Position numbers and translations under genes: made by a program
The notes under the pieces: generated by a model
Database searches by the model: none
The model's input: the letters and a program-made list of their open reading frames with translations, nothing else
What the model was told of the DNA's origin: nothing
Shown: positions 26,636 to 35,513 of the stretch, piece by piece
Numbering within the stretch: position 1 is the stretch's first letter
Layout: each line of letters begins with the position of its first letter
NCBI RefSeq assembly: GCF_900185645.1
Contig: NZ_FYAM01000004.1
Location: 248,001 to 312,000, forward strand
Direction: 5' to 3'
DNA length: 64,000 nt
Source: Clostridium sp. BSD9I1
GTDB taxonomy: Bacteria > Bacillota > Clostridia > Clostridiales > Clostridiaceae

Positions 26636-27025
26636 TTATTTTACTGGATACTTCCAAGCAGAAATACCCTTATTTAAGTGATATACGTTAGTGAAGTTGT
26701 TCTTCAATAAATGCTTAATTGCCATAGGGCTTCTTCCGCCAGAGGCACAGTAAACAAGAATGGGCTTATTTTTAAATTCTTCAAGTTCATTAATTCTAGA
26801 AGGCATCTCATGTATAGGAAAAGATTTTGCATTAGGTATATGGCCAGAACTAAACTCTTCTTTTGTTCTAACATCTAATATAATAACGTCTTTACTTTGA
26901 TTTATAAATCTATAGGTTTCCTCAGGAGAAAGATTTTTTACATTTTCATTGTTTACAATAGACCTTCTTCTAAGTATGTTAAAAAGGGCAACAGCTGCAA
27001 ACACTGCAAGTAGTATTTTGTCCAT
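26636..27025 (-). CDS. Membrane-anchored rhodanese-like protein
   Basis: 129 aa. Short N-terminal hydrophobic segment (ILLAVFAAVALFNIL, about 4-18) acts as anchor, followed by a single rhodanese domain with VIILDVRTKEEFSSGHIPNAKSFP and the active-site loop VYCASGGRS (Cys about 92). It may handle sulfane sulfur at the membrane. It lies upstream of hydG on the same strand but is separated by 268 bases and a terminator, so co-transcription is uncertain. Confidence 0.88.
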   Translation of the reverse strand: MDKILLAVFAAVALFNILRRRSIVNNENVKNLSPEETYRFINQSKDVIILDVRTKEEFSSGHIPNAKSFPIHEMPSRINELEEFKNKPILVYCASGGRSPMAIKHLLKNNFTNVYHLNKGISAWKYPVK

Positions 27026-27237
27026 ATATGCACCATCCTCTGTATTGCTATATTTAAATATTACGATATTAATATTATAACATAAAGAATAAATATTACG
27101 AAGGAAAATTTCGTTGTAGGGTGCTACGCAATAAACAATTTATGAAGTTTTTATGAAATAAGTTTATTTTATATATGGCAATTTTTACATCATTACATAT
27201 AATATTAATGAAATATTAAAAAGAGGTGTATTATTAA

Positions 27238-27669
27238 TTGTCAATTTTTTATGATGGATTTGATATTAGAGATTTAGACAAGAATGGAGAATACACTTAT
27301 CCAGATAGGAACATGTGCCCTTATTATCAATATTATTTAAAAAAATTTAGATGTCCATTTATGCAAGAGACAAATAAATATAATAGACAGCTTGAGCAGC
27401 CAGGCATGCCAGGAAGTCCTCAGGAGATTCAAATCCCACCACCACCCAAAACTATACCACCTAAGCCTCAAAGTGCAGGTCCTCAACCTGGTGCTGTAAA
27501 ACCATGCGATAATAGATATATATATATTTGGCTTACAAATGGACAGTCGTTTTGGGCCTATTTAACCTTTGTAGGAGGAACTTCTGTTGCAGGCTATATG
27601 TGGACCAGAACTGGTTGGAAATACTTTGGAATTGATACAAATAAAATAGATACTTTTGTATGCTATTAG
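27238..27669 (+). CDS. Small proline-rich protein with conserved aromatic C-terminal domain
   Basis: 143 aa, TTG start with AGAGGTG at about 27222-27228. The N-terminus is tyrosine- and cysteine-rich (DRNMCPYYQYYLKKFRCPFM). The middle (about 58-84) is a proline-rich linker (IPPPPKTIPPKP). The C-terminus (about 88-143) is an aromatic domain (YIYIWLTNGQSFWAYLTFVG, ending in TFVCY). Similar C-terminal domains occur in spore-former surface or coat proteins and are sometimes mislabelled transporter. There is no signal peptide and there are too few hydrophobic segments for transport. A coat role is only a guess. Confidence 0.6.
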   Translation: MSIFYDGFDIRDLDKNGEYTYPDRNMCPYYQYYLKKFRCPFMQETNKYNRQLEQPGMPGSPQEIQIPPPPKTIPPKPQSAGPQPGAVKPCDNRYIYIWLTNGQSFWAYLTFVGGTSVAGYMWTRTGWKYFGIDTNKIDTFVCY

Positions 27670-27999
27670 GTTTTACAATCTCTAATTCCTATTATTTAGT
27701 AGCTAAAACCATAGTTAAAGGCTTAGCTGTGAATCACTAGGCCTTTAAGATGTATTGTATTAGTTACAGTAGTTTCTTGTACTATGATAATTATATATAA
27801 TAAGAAAAAACAAGGTGGAAATCACCTTAATTTTTTTGTTCAGTTATTCTTTTACCCAAATCCTAAGAGTTATAAAATTCCTTGGTAATTTTCTTTTAAT
27901 CACTCACCCTTATAGAACAAAATGCATAAGATAACATTAGCTAATATTAAAAGTTAGCCTAAGCTAACAATTATAAAAAAAGTGAGGGGTTCATTAAAA
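27670..27999 (+). other. Intergenic region before feoA: two hairpins and two operator-like palindromes
   Basis: It contains a hairpin (TTAAAGGC/GCCTTTAA, 27715-27748) and a terminator (AAGGTG/CACCTT, 27812-27828, followed by AATTTTTTT), both suited to ending the upstream gene. Near feoA are palindromes ATTAGCTAAT (27936-27945) and GTTAGC-CTAA-GCTAAC (27953-27968). No ORF of note. Confidence 0.65.
27936..27968 (+). promoter_or_regulatory. Tandem palindromes, candidate metal-regulator operator of feoAB
   Basis: ATTAGCTAAT and, 7 bases later, GTTAGC-CTAA-GCTAAC lie 32 bases before the feoA start. The second resembles the TTAGGTTAGSCTAACCTAA type of site bound by DtxR/IdeR-family iron repressors. 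The inference rests on position and similarity only; no such regulator gene is nearby. Confidence 0.5.
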
Positions 28000-28221
28000 A
28001 TGGAGACTTTAAATAATGCAAAGGTAGGAAACTTTGTAGAAGTTCAAGATATATTTGCGCAAGGATTGTTAAGAGAAAGAATGCTTGCTTTAGGAGTTAC
28101 CAAAGGTACAAATATAGAGGTTATAAGAAGAGGGCCTTCAGGAGATCCAACAGTATATGATATTAGAGGAGCGATGATTGCCTTAAGAAAAGAAGAAGCA
28201 TCGTTAATAATGATTTCTTAA
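28000..28221 (+). CDS. feoA: Ferrous iron transport protein FeoA
   Basis: 73 aa SH3-like domain: NAKVGNFVEVQDIFAQGLLRERMLALGVTKGTNIEVIRRGPSGDPTVYDIRGAMIALR, typical FeoA. It assists FeoB at the cytoplasmic face. The ATG at 28000 is preferred; the GTG at 27982 is part of the GTGAGGGG ribosome site. It forms an operon with feoB 102 bases downstream. Confidence 0.93.
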   Translation: METLNNAKVGNFVEVQDIFAQGLLRERMLALGVTKGTNIEVIRRGPSGDPTVYDIRGAMIALRKEEASLIMIS

Positions 28222-28235
28222 ATATTAGTTAAATG

Positions 28236-28279
28236 AAACATCTCAAATAAATTGAGATGTGCTAATTTATAACGAAATC
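28236..28279 (+). repeat. Hairpin element between feoA and feoB, repeated at 34211-34255
   Basis: ACATCTCAA (28238-28246), loop ATAAA, TTGAGATGT (28252-28260), followed by G-C-TAAT-T-TATAACGAAA. About 80 percent of its 44 bases match the element at 34211-34255 in front of the second NlpC/P60 gene. There is no T run, so it is not a plain terminator. Confidence 0.55.
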
Positions 28280-28323
28280 AAAGATTTCTATAAATTATGC
28301 AGCAATTAATAGGAGGATTTAAG

Positions 28324-30444
28324 ATGGGGCTGACCTATAAGTCCACAGGGATGGAAGCACTAACTGAACTATACAAGGTGGACAAAAAGGAAGGACAATA
28401 CGTTATAGCATTAGCTGGGAATCCGAACACCGGAAAAAGTACTGTGTTTAATGCTTTAACTGGACTTCACCAGCATACAGGAAATTGGCCTGGAAAGACT
28501 GTTGCAAATGCAAGGGGAGAATTCGAGGTAAAAGATACAGAATATATACTAGTAGACTTGCCTGGAACCTATTCGATTTTTGCATCCTCTGTGGAAGAAG
28601 AAGTTGCAAGGGATTTTATTTGCTTTGGAAATCCTGATGCAGTTATTGTTGTAACGGATGCAACTTGTCTTGAAAGAAACATGAATTTAGCCTATCAAGT
28701 GATGGAACTTACAGACAACGTAATACTATGTATTAATTTAATAGATGAAGCAAAGAAGAAGGGTATAATAATTAACAGTAAAGGGATAGAGGAAGAGCTT
28801 GGAATACCTGTGATACTTTCAGCAGCAAGAAGTAATATTGGTATAGAGGAATTAAAGGAGGCAGTTTATAAGGTTTCTTCTGGGGAGATAAAACCAAACC
28901 CTAAAAAGATAATATATCAAGATTATATCGAAGAGATGATCAATCATATGCAGCCGTTTGCAGAGGAAAGAGTACAAGTTGTTAACTCAAGATGGCTTTC
29001 GCTACGTCTTATTGATGGAGATAAAGGCATTACAAGTACGATTTTAAAAGGAATAGATGCAAATATATCTGAGGAGTTATTAAGGAGTGCAGAAAATTTA
29101 AGGTTAACTCATGAAAAAAGGGAAATAAGGGATGATATAACCTATCAAATTTACAAAAAAGCAGAATATATTAGGGACAAATATGTAACTAAAGATAAAA
29201 GCAAAAATAGTAGGGATAGAATTATTGATAATTATATAACATCAAGGATTTTTGGCATCCCAATAATGCTTCTAATATTAGCAATGATATTTTGGCTTAC
29301 AATAACGGGAGCTAACATACCTTCAAAAGTTCTCTCAAATTTGCTATTTGGATTTGAAGAAGTTCTAACTAAATGGTTTAACCAGATTGATGCACCAGCT
29401 TGGCTTTATGGAGTTTTAGTACTTGGTCTTTATCGAACCTTAGCATGGGTGGTCTCTGTAATGCTTCCTCCGATGGCAATATTTTTTCCGCTGTTTACAC
29501 TACTTGAGGATTTAGGGTATTTGCCAAGGGTAGCATTTAACTTAGACCATCTCTTCAAAAAAGCTTGCGCTCATGGAAAACAGTGCTTAACAATGTGTAT
29601 GGGAATCGGATGTAATGCAGCAGGTATTGTTGGATGCAGAATTATTGAGTCGCCTAGAGAAAGAATTATTGCAATACTAACAAATAATTTTATGCCTTGT
29701 AATGGAAGATTTCCAACGCTGATTGCTATTTCCTCAGTATTTTTGCTTACAAGTAATAATAAAATTTCAAATATCTATCCAACCTTGGCCATTACTATAA
29801 TGGTTGTAATTGGAGTAATAGTTACATTGATTGTTTCATATACACTTTCTAAAACCCTGCTTAAGGGTGTACCTTCAAGTTTTACATTGGAGCTTCCTCC
29901 TTATAGAAAACCTCAATTCGGAAGAATTTTATATACATCTATTATTGATAGAACCATATTTGTGCTAGGAAGAGCCATAACTGTTGCAGCACCAGCAGGG
30001 GCTCTTACGTGGATACTTGGGAATGTATATATTGGAGATTTAAGTATAATAGCTCGTGCTGCGAATTTACTACAGCCATTAGCTAAGTTAATAGGGCTAG
30101 ATGGATACATTTTAATGGCATTTATTTTAGGACTACCTGCAAATGAAATTGTACTGCCTATACTTTTAATGTCTTATTTGTCAACTGGTTCTATGGTTGA
30201 ATTTGAAAGTATAGATTCTCTGAGGCAAATTTTATTAAGCCATGGGTGGACCTATCTAACGGCTTTAAACATGATGCTATTTAGCTTGCTTCATTGGCCT
30301 TGTGCAACCACAATTTTAACTATAAAAAAAGAAACAGGAAGTAAAAAGTGGACTTTGCTTGGGATGCTAATTCCAACAGGGATTGCTTTTACTGTTTGCC
30401 TTATTACTACTGGCATTGCACGAATTATAACAATTTTGTTGTAA
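28324..30444 (+). CDS. feoB: Ferrous iron transport GTPase FeoB
   Basis: 706 aa. N-terminal G domain: GNPNTGKST (about 33-41), LVDLPGTYS, CINLIDEAKKKG. A helical spacer follows, then a polytopic membrane core with Gate motifs (GLYRTLAWVVSVMLPPMAIFF, CMGIGCNAAGIVGCRI) and conserved cysteines in the Gate regions. It imports Fe2+. The start at 28324 lies behind AGGAGG; the in-frame ATG at 28297 lies upstream of that site. A strong terminator follows at 30541. Confidence 0.96.
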   Translation: MGLTYKSTGMEALTELYKVDKKEGQYVIALAGNPNTGKSTVFNALTGLHQHTGNWPGKTVANARGEFEVKDTEYILVDLPGTYSIFASSVEEEVARDFICFGNPDAVIVVTDATCLERNMNLAYQVMELTDNVILCINLIDEAKKKGIIINSKGIEEELGIPVILSAARSNIGIEELKEAVYKVSSGEIKPNPKKIIYQDYIEEMINHMQPFAEERVQVVNSRWLSLRLIDGDKGITSTILKGIDANISEELLRSAENLRLTHEKREIRDDITYQIYKKAEYIRDKYVTKDKSKNSRDRIIDNYITSRIFGIPIMLLILAMIFWLTITGANIPSKVLSNLLFGFEEVLTKWFNQIDAPAWLYGVLVLGLYRTLAWVVSVMLPPMAIFFPLFTLLEDLGYLPRVAFNLDHLFKKACAHGKQCLTMCMGIGCNAAGIVGCRIIESPRERIIAILTNNFMPCNGRFPTLIAISSVFLLTSNNKISNIYPTLAITIMVVIGVIVTLIVSYTLSKTLLKGVPSSFTLELPPYRKPQFGRILYTSIIDRTIFVLGRAITVAAPAGALTWILGNVYIGDLSIIARAANLLQPLAKLIGLDGYILMAFILGLPANEIVLPILLMSYLSTGSMVEFESIDSLRQILLSHGWTYLTALNMMLFSLLHWPCATTILTIKKETGSKKWTLLGMLIPTGIAFTVCLITTGIARIITILL

Positions 30445-30540
30445 GTTTTACCAAGTGATTTTTCATATTTTCTACACATTTTGTTGATATATTAATTCTA
30501 TTATCTGTTAACCCATTAACCCTAAAACTCCCCATAACAT

Positions 30541-30583
30541 AAAATAGAGGTAAGTCACTTAAAGACTTACCTCTATTTTAATA
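30541..30583. terminator. Strong terminator after feoB
   Basis: A perfect 16-bp stem (30541-30556 with 30564-30579, core AGAGGTAAGTC) with a 7-base loop, ending in a T-rich arm. Confidence 0.9.
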
Positions 30584-30664
30584 TATAATTATTTGACTAT
30601 TGTGTATAAAAAGCAATTAGTGTTTTAATATAATATATAACTTGAAAGTTTAAGGAGACATACC

Positions 30665-31363
30665 ATGAATAAAAAGAAAATTTTACTAGTGGATGATGAA
30701 ATGAAAATTTTGGAGGTAGTAAAGTCTTACTTGCAAAAAGAGGAATTTGAAGTGCATGAAGCAGTAACTGGAATAGAGGCTTTAGAGAAGTTTAATGAGT
30801 TAAATCCTTCTTTAGTTATATTGGATTTAATGCTTCCAGATTTAACCGGAGAGGAAGTGTGCAAAAGTATAAGAGCGGTGTCTAGAGTTCCTATTATAAT
30901 GCTTACAGCAAAGGTGGAGGAAGATAGCATTTTAAACGGATTTGATATAGGGGCAGATGATTATGTTACAAAGCCATTTAGTCCTAAGCAATTAGTTGCA
31001 AGGGTTATAGCACTTCTTAGAAGATCTGAAGAAGATATGGGACTTCTTTCAAATTACTATTCTTACAATAATGATGAGTTGACTGTAGATGCTTCAACTT
31101 ATGAGGTTAAAAGAGATGGAGAAATAATAAATTTAACTAGCACAGAACTTAATATACTTGTAGCTATGATTAAATATCCTAATAAAGTATTTACTCGAGA
31201 AGAGTTAGTTTGTAAAGCCTTGGGAGAGGATTTTGAGGGCTTTGATAGAGTTATAGATTCGCATATTAAGAATTTAAGAAGGAAGATAGAAAGAGACACT
31301 AGAAAACCTCAATACATAAAAACAGTACACGGAGTAGGATATAAGTTTGGTGGTGAAGCTTAG
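30665..31363 (+). CDS. OmpR/PhoB-family response regulator
   Basis: 232 aa. Receiver domain: KILLVDDEMKI, phospho-acceptor Asp in LVILDLMLPDLTG (about 57), MLTAK, and YVTKPFSPKQL. The C-terminal winged-helix domain ends RVIDSHIKNLRRKIE then VHGVGYKF. It pairs with the histidine kinase two bases downstream. The target genes are unknown; the cell-wall hydrolase genes directly downstream are candidates by position only. Confidence 0.94.
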   Translation: MNKKKILLVDDEMKILEVVKSYLQKEEFEVHEAVTGIEALEKFNELNPSLVILDLMLPDLTGEEVCKSIRAVSRVPIIMLTAKVEEDSILNGFDIGADDYVTKPFSPKQLVARVIALLRRSEEDMGLLSNYYSYNNDELTVDASTYEVKRDGEIINLTSTELNILVAMIKYPNKVFTREELVCKALGEDFEGFDRVIDSHIKNLRRKIERDTRKPQYIKTVHGVGYKFGGEA

Positions 31364-31365
31364 AT

Positions 31366-32748
31366 ATGGTAACTTTAAGGAAAAGGCTTGTGATGTCTTA
31401 CATAATGGTAGCAATGATATGTGTATTCTTAATAGGTATATTTTCTAATATATTTTTAGAAAAGCAGTTCAAAAGCTATGTACTATCCGCCCATGAAAAT
31501 AAGGTAAAGGGAGTAGTGGCCTCTATTACTGATCAATTTAGTAAAGATGGAGATGTAAATTTAGCATTTATAGAAGCTGTAGGAGTCGAAGCTTTAGAAA
31601 ATGGACTTATTATAAGCATATCAAATAGTAATGATGAAATTATATGGGATGCAAGTGTTTATGATAGTGGACGGTGTGAAGCAATACTTACAAATATGGC
31701 AAAGAATATGATGGATAGATATTCAAATTGGAAGGGTAAATACGTGGAAATTAAATATCCTATGGTTAATGCAAATAACATTATTGGCAGTGTAAAAGTT
31801 GGATATTATGGACCATTCTACTATAGTGATAATGATTTAGCTTTCTTAAAAAAGCTAAATGCTTTGTTTATAGGAGTAGGAACGGTATCCTTATTAATGG
31901 CTATAATGGTTGGACTTATTATGGCTTCTGCACTAGCAAGGCCTTTATATAAAGTTATAAAGGCATCCAAGGGTATTCGTAGAGGGGAATATAAAAATAG
32001 AATAAATGAAGTATCTAATGTAGTAGAAATTAAAAATCTTATTGATACAATAAATGACTTGGCAAAAACTCTAGAAAATCAAGAGTATTTAAGAAAAAGA
32101 TTAACTCAGGATGTGGCTCATGAACTTAGAACACCTTTGACTACACTTCAAAGTCATATGGAAGCAATGATTGATGGAGTATGGGAACCTACTATTGAAA
32201 GAATTAAAAGTTGTCATGAAGAATCCATAAGAATAAACAAGTTAGTTGGAGATTTAGAGAAACTATCAAGATATGAAAGTGATAAGTTTTTACTTAATAA
32301 ATCAAAGTTTAATATTGGAGAACTTATAGGAAATATAATAATGAATTTTGAAAATGAATATATAAATAAAAATGTAGATATGAAATATAAAAGTTTAAGT
32401 AAATGTATAACTGGGGATAAAGATAAGATAAGTCAGATAGTAGTAAACTTATTATCAAATGCCTTAAAGTATACAAAAGAAGGCGGAAATGTAGATGTTA
32501 TTTTAGAGGAAGAAAACAAGAATATTGTCTTAACTGTAAGGGATACAGGTATTGGGATTTCCAAGGAAGATTTACCTCATATTTTTGAGCGTTTCTATAG
32601 AGCTGACAAGTCGAGAACTCGGATAACAGGGGGAGCTGGAATAGGGCTGGCCATAGTAAGGAGTGTTATAGAGGCACATAATGGGAAGGTGATTGTGGAA
32701 AGTAACATAAATGAAGGAACCGTGTTTAAGGTATTCTTACCTATATAG
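31366..32748 (+). CDS. Sensor histidine kinase
   Basis: 460 aa. Membrane segments at about 8-28 and 160-182 flank an extracytoplasmic sensor, followed by a HAMP linker (ARPLYKVIKASKGIRRGEY). The HisKA phospho-histidine is in DVAHELRTPLTTLQSH. The HATPase boxes are NLLSNALKYT (N), DTGIGISKEDLPHIFERFYR (G1/F) and GGAGIGLAIV (G2). The gene starts two bases after the response regulator, so translation is probably coupled. Ligand unknown. Confidence 0.94.
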   Translation: MVTLRKRLVMSYIMVAMICVFLIGIFSNIFLEKQFKSYVLSAHENKVKGVVASITDQFSKDGDVNLAFIEAVGVEALENGLIISISNSNDEIIWDASVYDSGRCEAILTNMAKNMMDRYSNWKGKYVEIKYPMVNANNIIGSVKVGYYGPFYYSDNDLAFLKKLNALFIGVGTVSLLMAIMVGLIMASALARPLYKVIKASKGIRRGEYKNRINEVSNVVEIKNLIDTINDLAKTLENQEYLRKRLTQDVAHELRTPLTTLQSHMEAMIDGVWEPTIERIKSCHEESIRINKLVGDLEKLSRYESDKFLLNKSKFNIGELIGNIIMNFENEYINKNVDMKYKSLSKCITGDKDKISQIVVNLLSNALKYTKEGGNVDVILEEENKNIVLTVRDTGIGISKEDLPHIFERFYRADKSRTRITGGAGIGLAIVRSVIEAHNGKVIVESNINEGTVFKVFLPI

Positions 32749-32878
32749 AATGACATATATACCTATATTAGGAAGGTATGCCATTAAAAAAATTTCAGCT
32801 TTTATTGATAAATTATTCAATATCTTTTACAATAAAGATGGCGTACTATAAACTTTAAAGGAAAAGGAGGGGGATGTC

Positions 32879-33946
32879 TTGAATAAAAGAATAAAAATTT
32901 ATGCAAGCATACTTACAGTTGTACTTATGAGTAGTAGTACTGTACAAGCTGCGCCGAGGGTAAATTCAACACAGCGTATAAATAATAGACAGGTTACAGG
33001 AAGCATACAGGACAGAATAGAAGAAGCGGAAAATAAAATAGAACAATTTGACAACAAGATAGAATCTACTTTATCGGAGGTAGAAAGCTACAAGAAAAGA
33101 ATAGGTGAAACGGAAAAAAGTATTAAGAAATCAGATGAAGAACTAAAGGAAGCTGAGAAAAAGTTACAGGAGCAACAAGAGAAATTTAAAGACAGAATGA
33201 GAGTTATGTACATAAGTGGACAAACAGGATACATAGAGGTGCTGTTTGAATCAGAAGGATTTGGAGATTTTATATCAAGAATTGACATGGTTAAAAGTAT
33301 ACTTGGCCATGACAAGAAGGTATTGACTTCAATTAAGGCCAATAAGGAGCAAATAAATAATAAGAAAAAACAGTTAACTAATGAAAAGGAAAAGCTTCTA
33401 GTTTTAAAGAAGGATAGCGAAAGCAAGCTTATAAAAGCAAGAGAAGATATGAATGAACAAAAGAAGTTAATTGCTAAGCTAAATCAAGAATCAAGGGTAT
33501 ACGCCGCAAATATTCAGGTTGCTACAACTAGTAGTAATTCTAACGTTAAAAATACAATGAACTCAACTCCTTCTAGAGGAGGAACAGTTAGTGGAGATGC
33601 AGGGCAAGTACTAGCTTATGCTCAGAAGTTTTTAGGAACCCCTTATCTATGGGGAGGAACTACTCCAAATGGATTTGATTGTTCGGGGTTTACTCAATAT
33701 GTATTTAGACATTTTGGAGTTAGTTTAGGTAGAACTACATATGACCAAATAAATAATGGAGTTTCCGTATCCAGAGGAGAACTACAACCAGGGGATTTAG
33801 TATTTTTTGGGAAGTCTGGTCCTACACATATGGGAATATATGCAGGAAATAATACATATATACATGCTCCACGTACAGGAGAAGTAATTAAATTTTCAGC
33901 AATGACTAGAAGGGACTTTATAACAGGAAGAAGAGTACTAAGATAA
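32879..33946 (+). CDS. Secreted NlpC/P60 peptidoglycan hydrolase with N-terminal coiled coil (CwlO-like)
   Basis: 355 aa. Signal peptide (KRIKIYASILTVVLMSSST, cleavage near VQAAP), then a long coiled coil (about 45-215), a Ser/Asn/Thr-rich linker, and an NlpC/P60 domain (about 240-355). That domain has the catalytic Cys in FDCSGFTQYV, His in PTHMGIYAG and the third residue in IHAPRTG. It should cut D-gamma-Glu/diamino-acid bonds in peptidoglycan. TTG start after AGGAGGGGG. Paralogous to the gene at 34273, from which it is separated by a 23-bp terminator. Confidence 0.93.
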   Translation: MNKRIKIYASILTVVLMSSSTVQAAPRVNSTQRINNRQVTGSIQDRIEEAENKIEQFDNKIESTLSEVESYKKRIGETEKSIKKSDEELKEAEKKLQEQQEKFKDRMRVMYISGQTGYIEVLFESEGFGDFISRIDMVKSILGHDKKVLTSIKANKEQINNKKKQLTNEKEKLLVLKKDSESKLIKAREDMNEQKKLIAKLNQESRVYAANIQVATTSSNSNVKNTMNSTPSRGGTVSGDAGQVLAYAQKFLGTPYLWGGTTPNGFDCSGFTQYVFRHFGVSLGRTTYDQINNGVSVSRGELQPGDLVFFGKSGPTHMGIYAGNNTYIHAPRTGEVIKFSAMTRRDFITGRRVLR

Positions 33947-33956
33947 TAGTAAAGTT

Positions 33957-34016
33957 ATATGAGAGCATATATAGATTTGTTTGAATTCAAATCTATATAT
34001 GCTCTCATATTTTTGT
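33957..34016. terminator. Very long perfect hairpin/terminator between paralogous hydrolase genes
   Basis: A perfect 23-bp inverted repeat (33957-33979 with 33988-34010, core GAGAGCATATATAGATTTG) with an 8-base loop, followed by TTTTTG. Unusually long for a terminator, but otherwise typical. Confidence 0.85.
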
Positions 34017-34210
34017 TTATATAATCCCCTTATAAAGCACATATTCTTATATTAGCGAAAATTATGGAAAAAAACTTAAAAATAATAAAAAAATATGTAA
34101 AAAGTATCAATTTAAATGATATAATAGTATCAAAGTAAAATTTCCTACATAAAATATTCATAATTATTCCATATAATGTGGAGGTAATTACTAAGTATAA
34201 TTTAAGTAAT

Positions 34211-34255
34211 GAAACATCTTCATAAATTAAGATGTGATAATCTATAAGGAAACAT
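34211..34255 (+). repeat. Leader hairpin element, second copy of the 28236 element
   Basis: ACATCTT (34214-34220) and AAGATGT (34229-34235) form the stem, followed by GATAATCTATAAGGAAA, closely matching the copy between feoA and feoB. It ends about 18 bases before the TTG start of the hydrolase gene. Confidence 0.5.
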
Positions 34256-34272
34256 GGACAAGGGGTGGGAAC

Positions 34273-35469
34273 TTGAATAAGAAATTAAAAATTTATGCTA
34301 GTATACTAACAGTGATTTTCATTAATAGTAGTGTGGTATCTGCAGCGCCTTTATCAAAGCAGCTGCAAATTCAAAAGCAGAGATTAGAACAAGAAAAAAA
34401 GACATATGAAGATATAACAAAAAAATTGGAAGAAAAAGAAATCGCTATAGAGCATTTGGACAATAAAATACAAAAGGCACTTGCAGAGGTTGAAGGATAC
34501 AAAAGTAAAATATCAAAAACCGAAGCAAATATCGAGCAAGTAAATAAGGATATAACTAAAGCAGAAGAAGATTTGGAAAAGCAGCAGGACTTGTTTAATA
34601 AAAGAGTGAGAGCCTTATATGTTAATGGACAAGCTTCTTACTTAGATGTTCTTGTTGAGGCAGAAGGATTCTCTGATCTTATGAGTAGAGTTGAAAATGT
34701 AAGAAGAGTAATGAAATATGATAAAGAAATATTTGCTGAAATGGAGTCTCAAAGAGAAGTTTTGAATGCTAAGAAAAGTGAGTTAGATAAAGAAAAACAA
34801 AACTTAGTAGCATTTAAGAATAATAGTGAAAAGAAGTTAGCGGAGATAAAAGAATCTGCTGCTGAGCAAAAGAGGCTCATTCAAGACTTAAATAGTGAAA
34901 AGAAGATTTATGCATCAAAAATAAATACTTCGCAGGTAGCAGTAAATTCAACATTACAAGCAATAAATGAAGCTAATGCAAAAGCAGCAGCAGAAGAAGC
35001 TGCAAGACGACAAGCAGCAGCAAATAATAGTTCAAATGGTAATAGTGGTGGCAATGGTAATAATAGTAATAATGGGTCTACACCTTCAAGGGGTGAAAAC
35101 AATAATGGCTCTGTATCAGGAAGTAGTGTAGTAGCTTATGCACAAAACTTTTTAGGGGTGCCATATCTTTGGGGGGGAACAACTCCAAACGGATTTGATT
35201 GCTCAGGATATATGCAGTATGTATATGCCCATTTTGGGGTTAGTATAGGAAGAACTACCTACAATCAAATACATAATGGAGTTGAAGTATCACGTTCAGA
35301 GCTTCAGCCTGGTGATCTAGTATTGTTTGGTACATGGAATGATCCTCATCATGTAGGAATGTATATAGGAGGAAATCAGTACATACATGCTCCACGTACA
35401 GGAGATGTAATAAAGATATCTCCGCTTACGAGATCTGATTATCTTACTGCTAGAAGAATACTAAATTAA
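34273..35469 (+). CDS. Second secreted NlpC/P60 hydrolase with coiled coil (paralogue)
   Basis: 398 aa. It has the same plan as the 32879 gene: signal peptide (KKLKIYASILTVIFINSSVVS, then AAP), a long coiled coil (about 20-230), an Ala-rich and Asn/Gly/Ser-rich linker (about 245-285), and an NlpC/P60 domain with FDCSGYMQYV, PHHVGMYIG and IHAPRTG. The TTG at 34273 (NKKLKIYAS) behind AAGGGGTGGG is chosen over the ATG at 34234 because the signal peptide then has normal length and matches the paralogue. Tandem duplication followed by divergence of the linker. Confidence 0.93.
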   Translation: MNKKLKIYASILTVIFINSSVVSAAPLSKQLQIQKQRLEQEKKTYEDITKKLEEKEIAIEHLDNKIQKALAEVEGYKSKISKTEANIEQVNKDITKAEEDLEKQQDLFNKRVRALYVNGQASYLDVLVEAEGFSDLMSRVENVRRVMKYDKEIFAEMESQREVLNAKKSELDKEKQNLVAFKNNSEKKLAEIKESAAEQKRLIQDLNSEKKIYASKINTSQVAVNSTLQAINEANAKAAAEEAARRQAAANNSSNGNSGGNGNNSNNGSTPSRGENNNGSVSGSSVVAYAQNFLGVPYLWGGTTPNGFDCSGYMQYVYAHFGVSIGRTTYNQIHNGVEVSRSELQPGDLVLFGTWNDPHHVGMYIGGNQYIHAPRTGDVIKISPLTRSDYLTARRILN

Positions 35470-35513
35470 AAAGTAGAGATTAGAACCAAAGTTCTAATCT
35501 CTACTTTTTTCAT
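35468..35513. terminator. Bidirectional terminator overlapping the stop of the YARHG gene
   Basis: A perfect 19-bp stem (35468-35486 with 35491-35509) with loop CAAA, T-rich in both directions. The stop codon of the minus-strand gene (35494-35496) and its last codons lie inside the hairpin. Confidence 0.9.
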
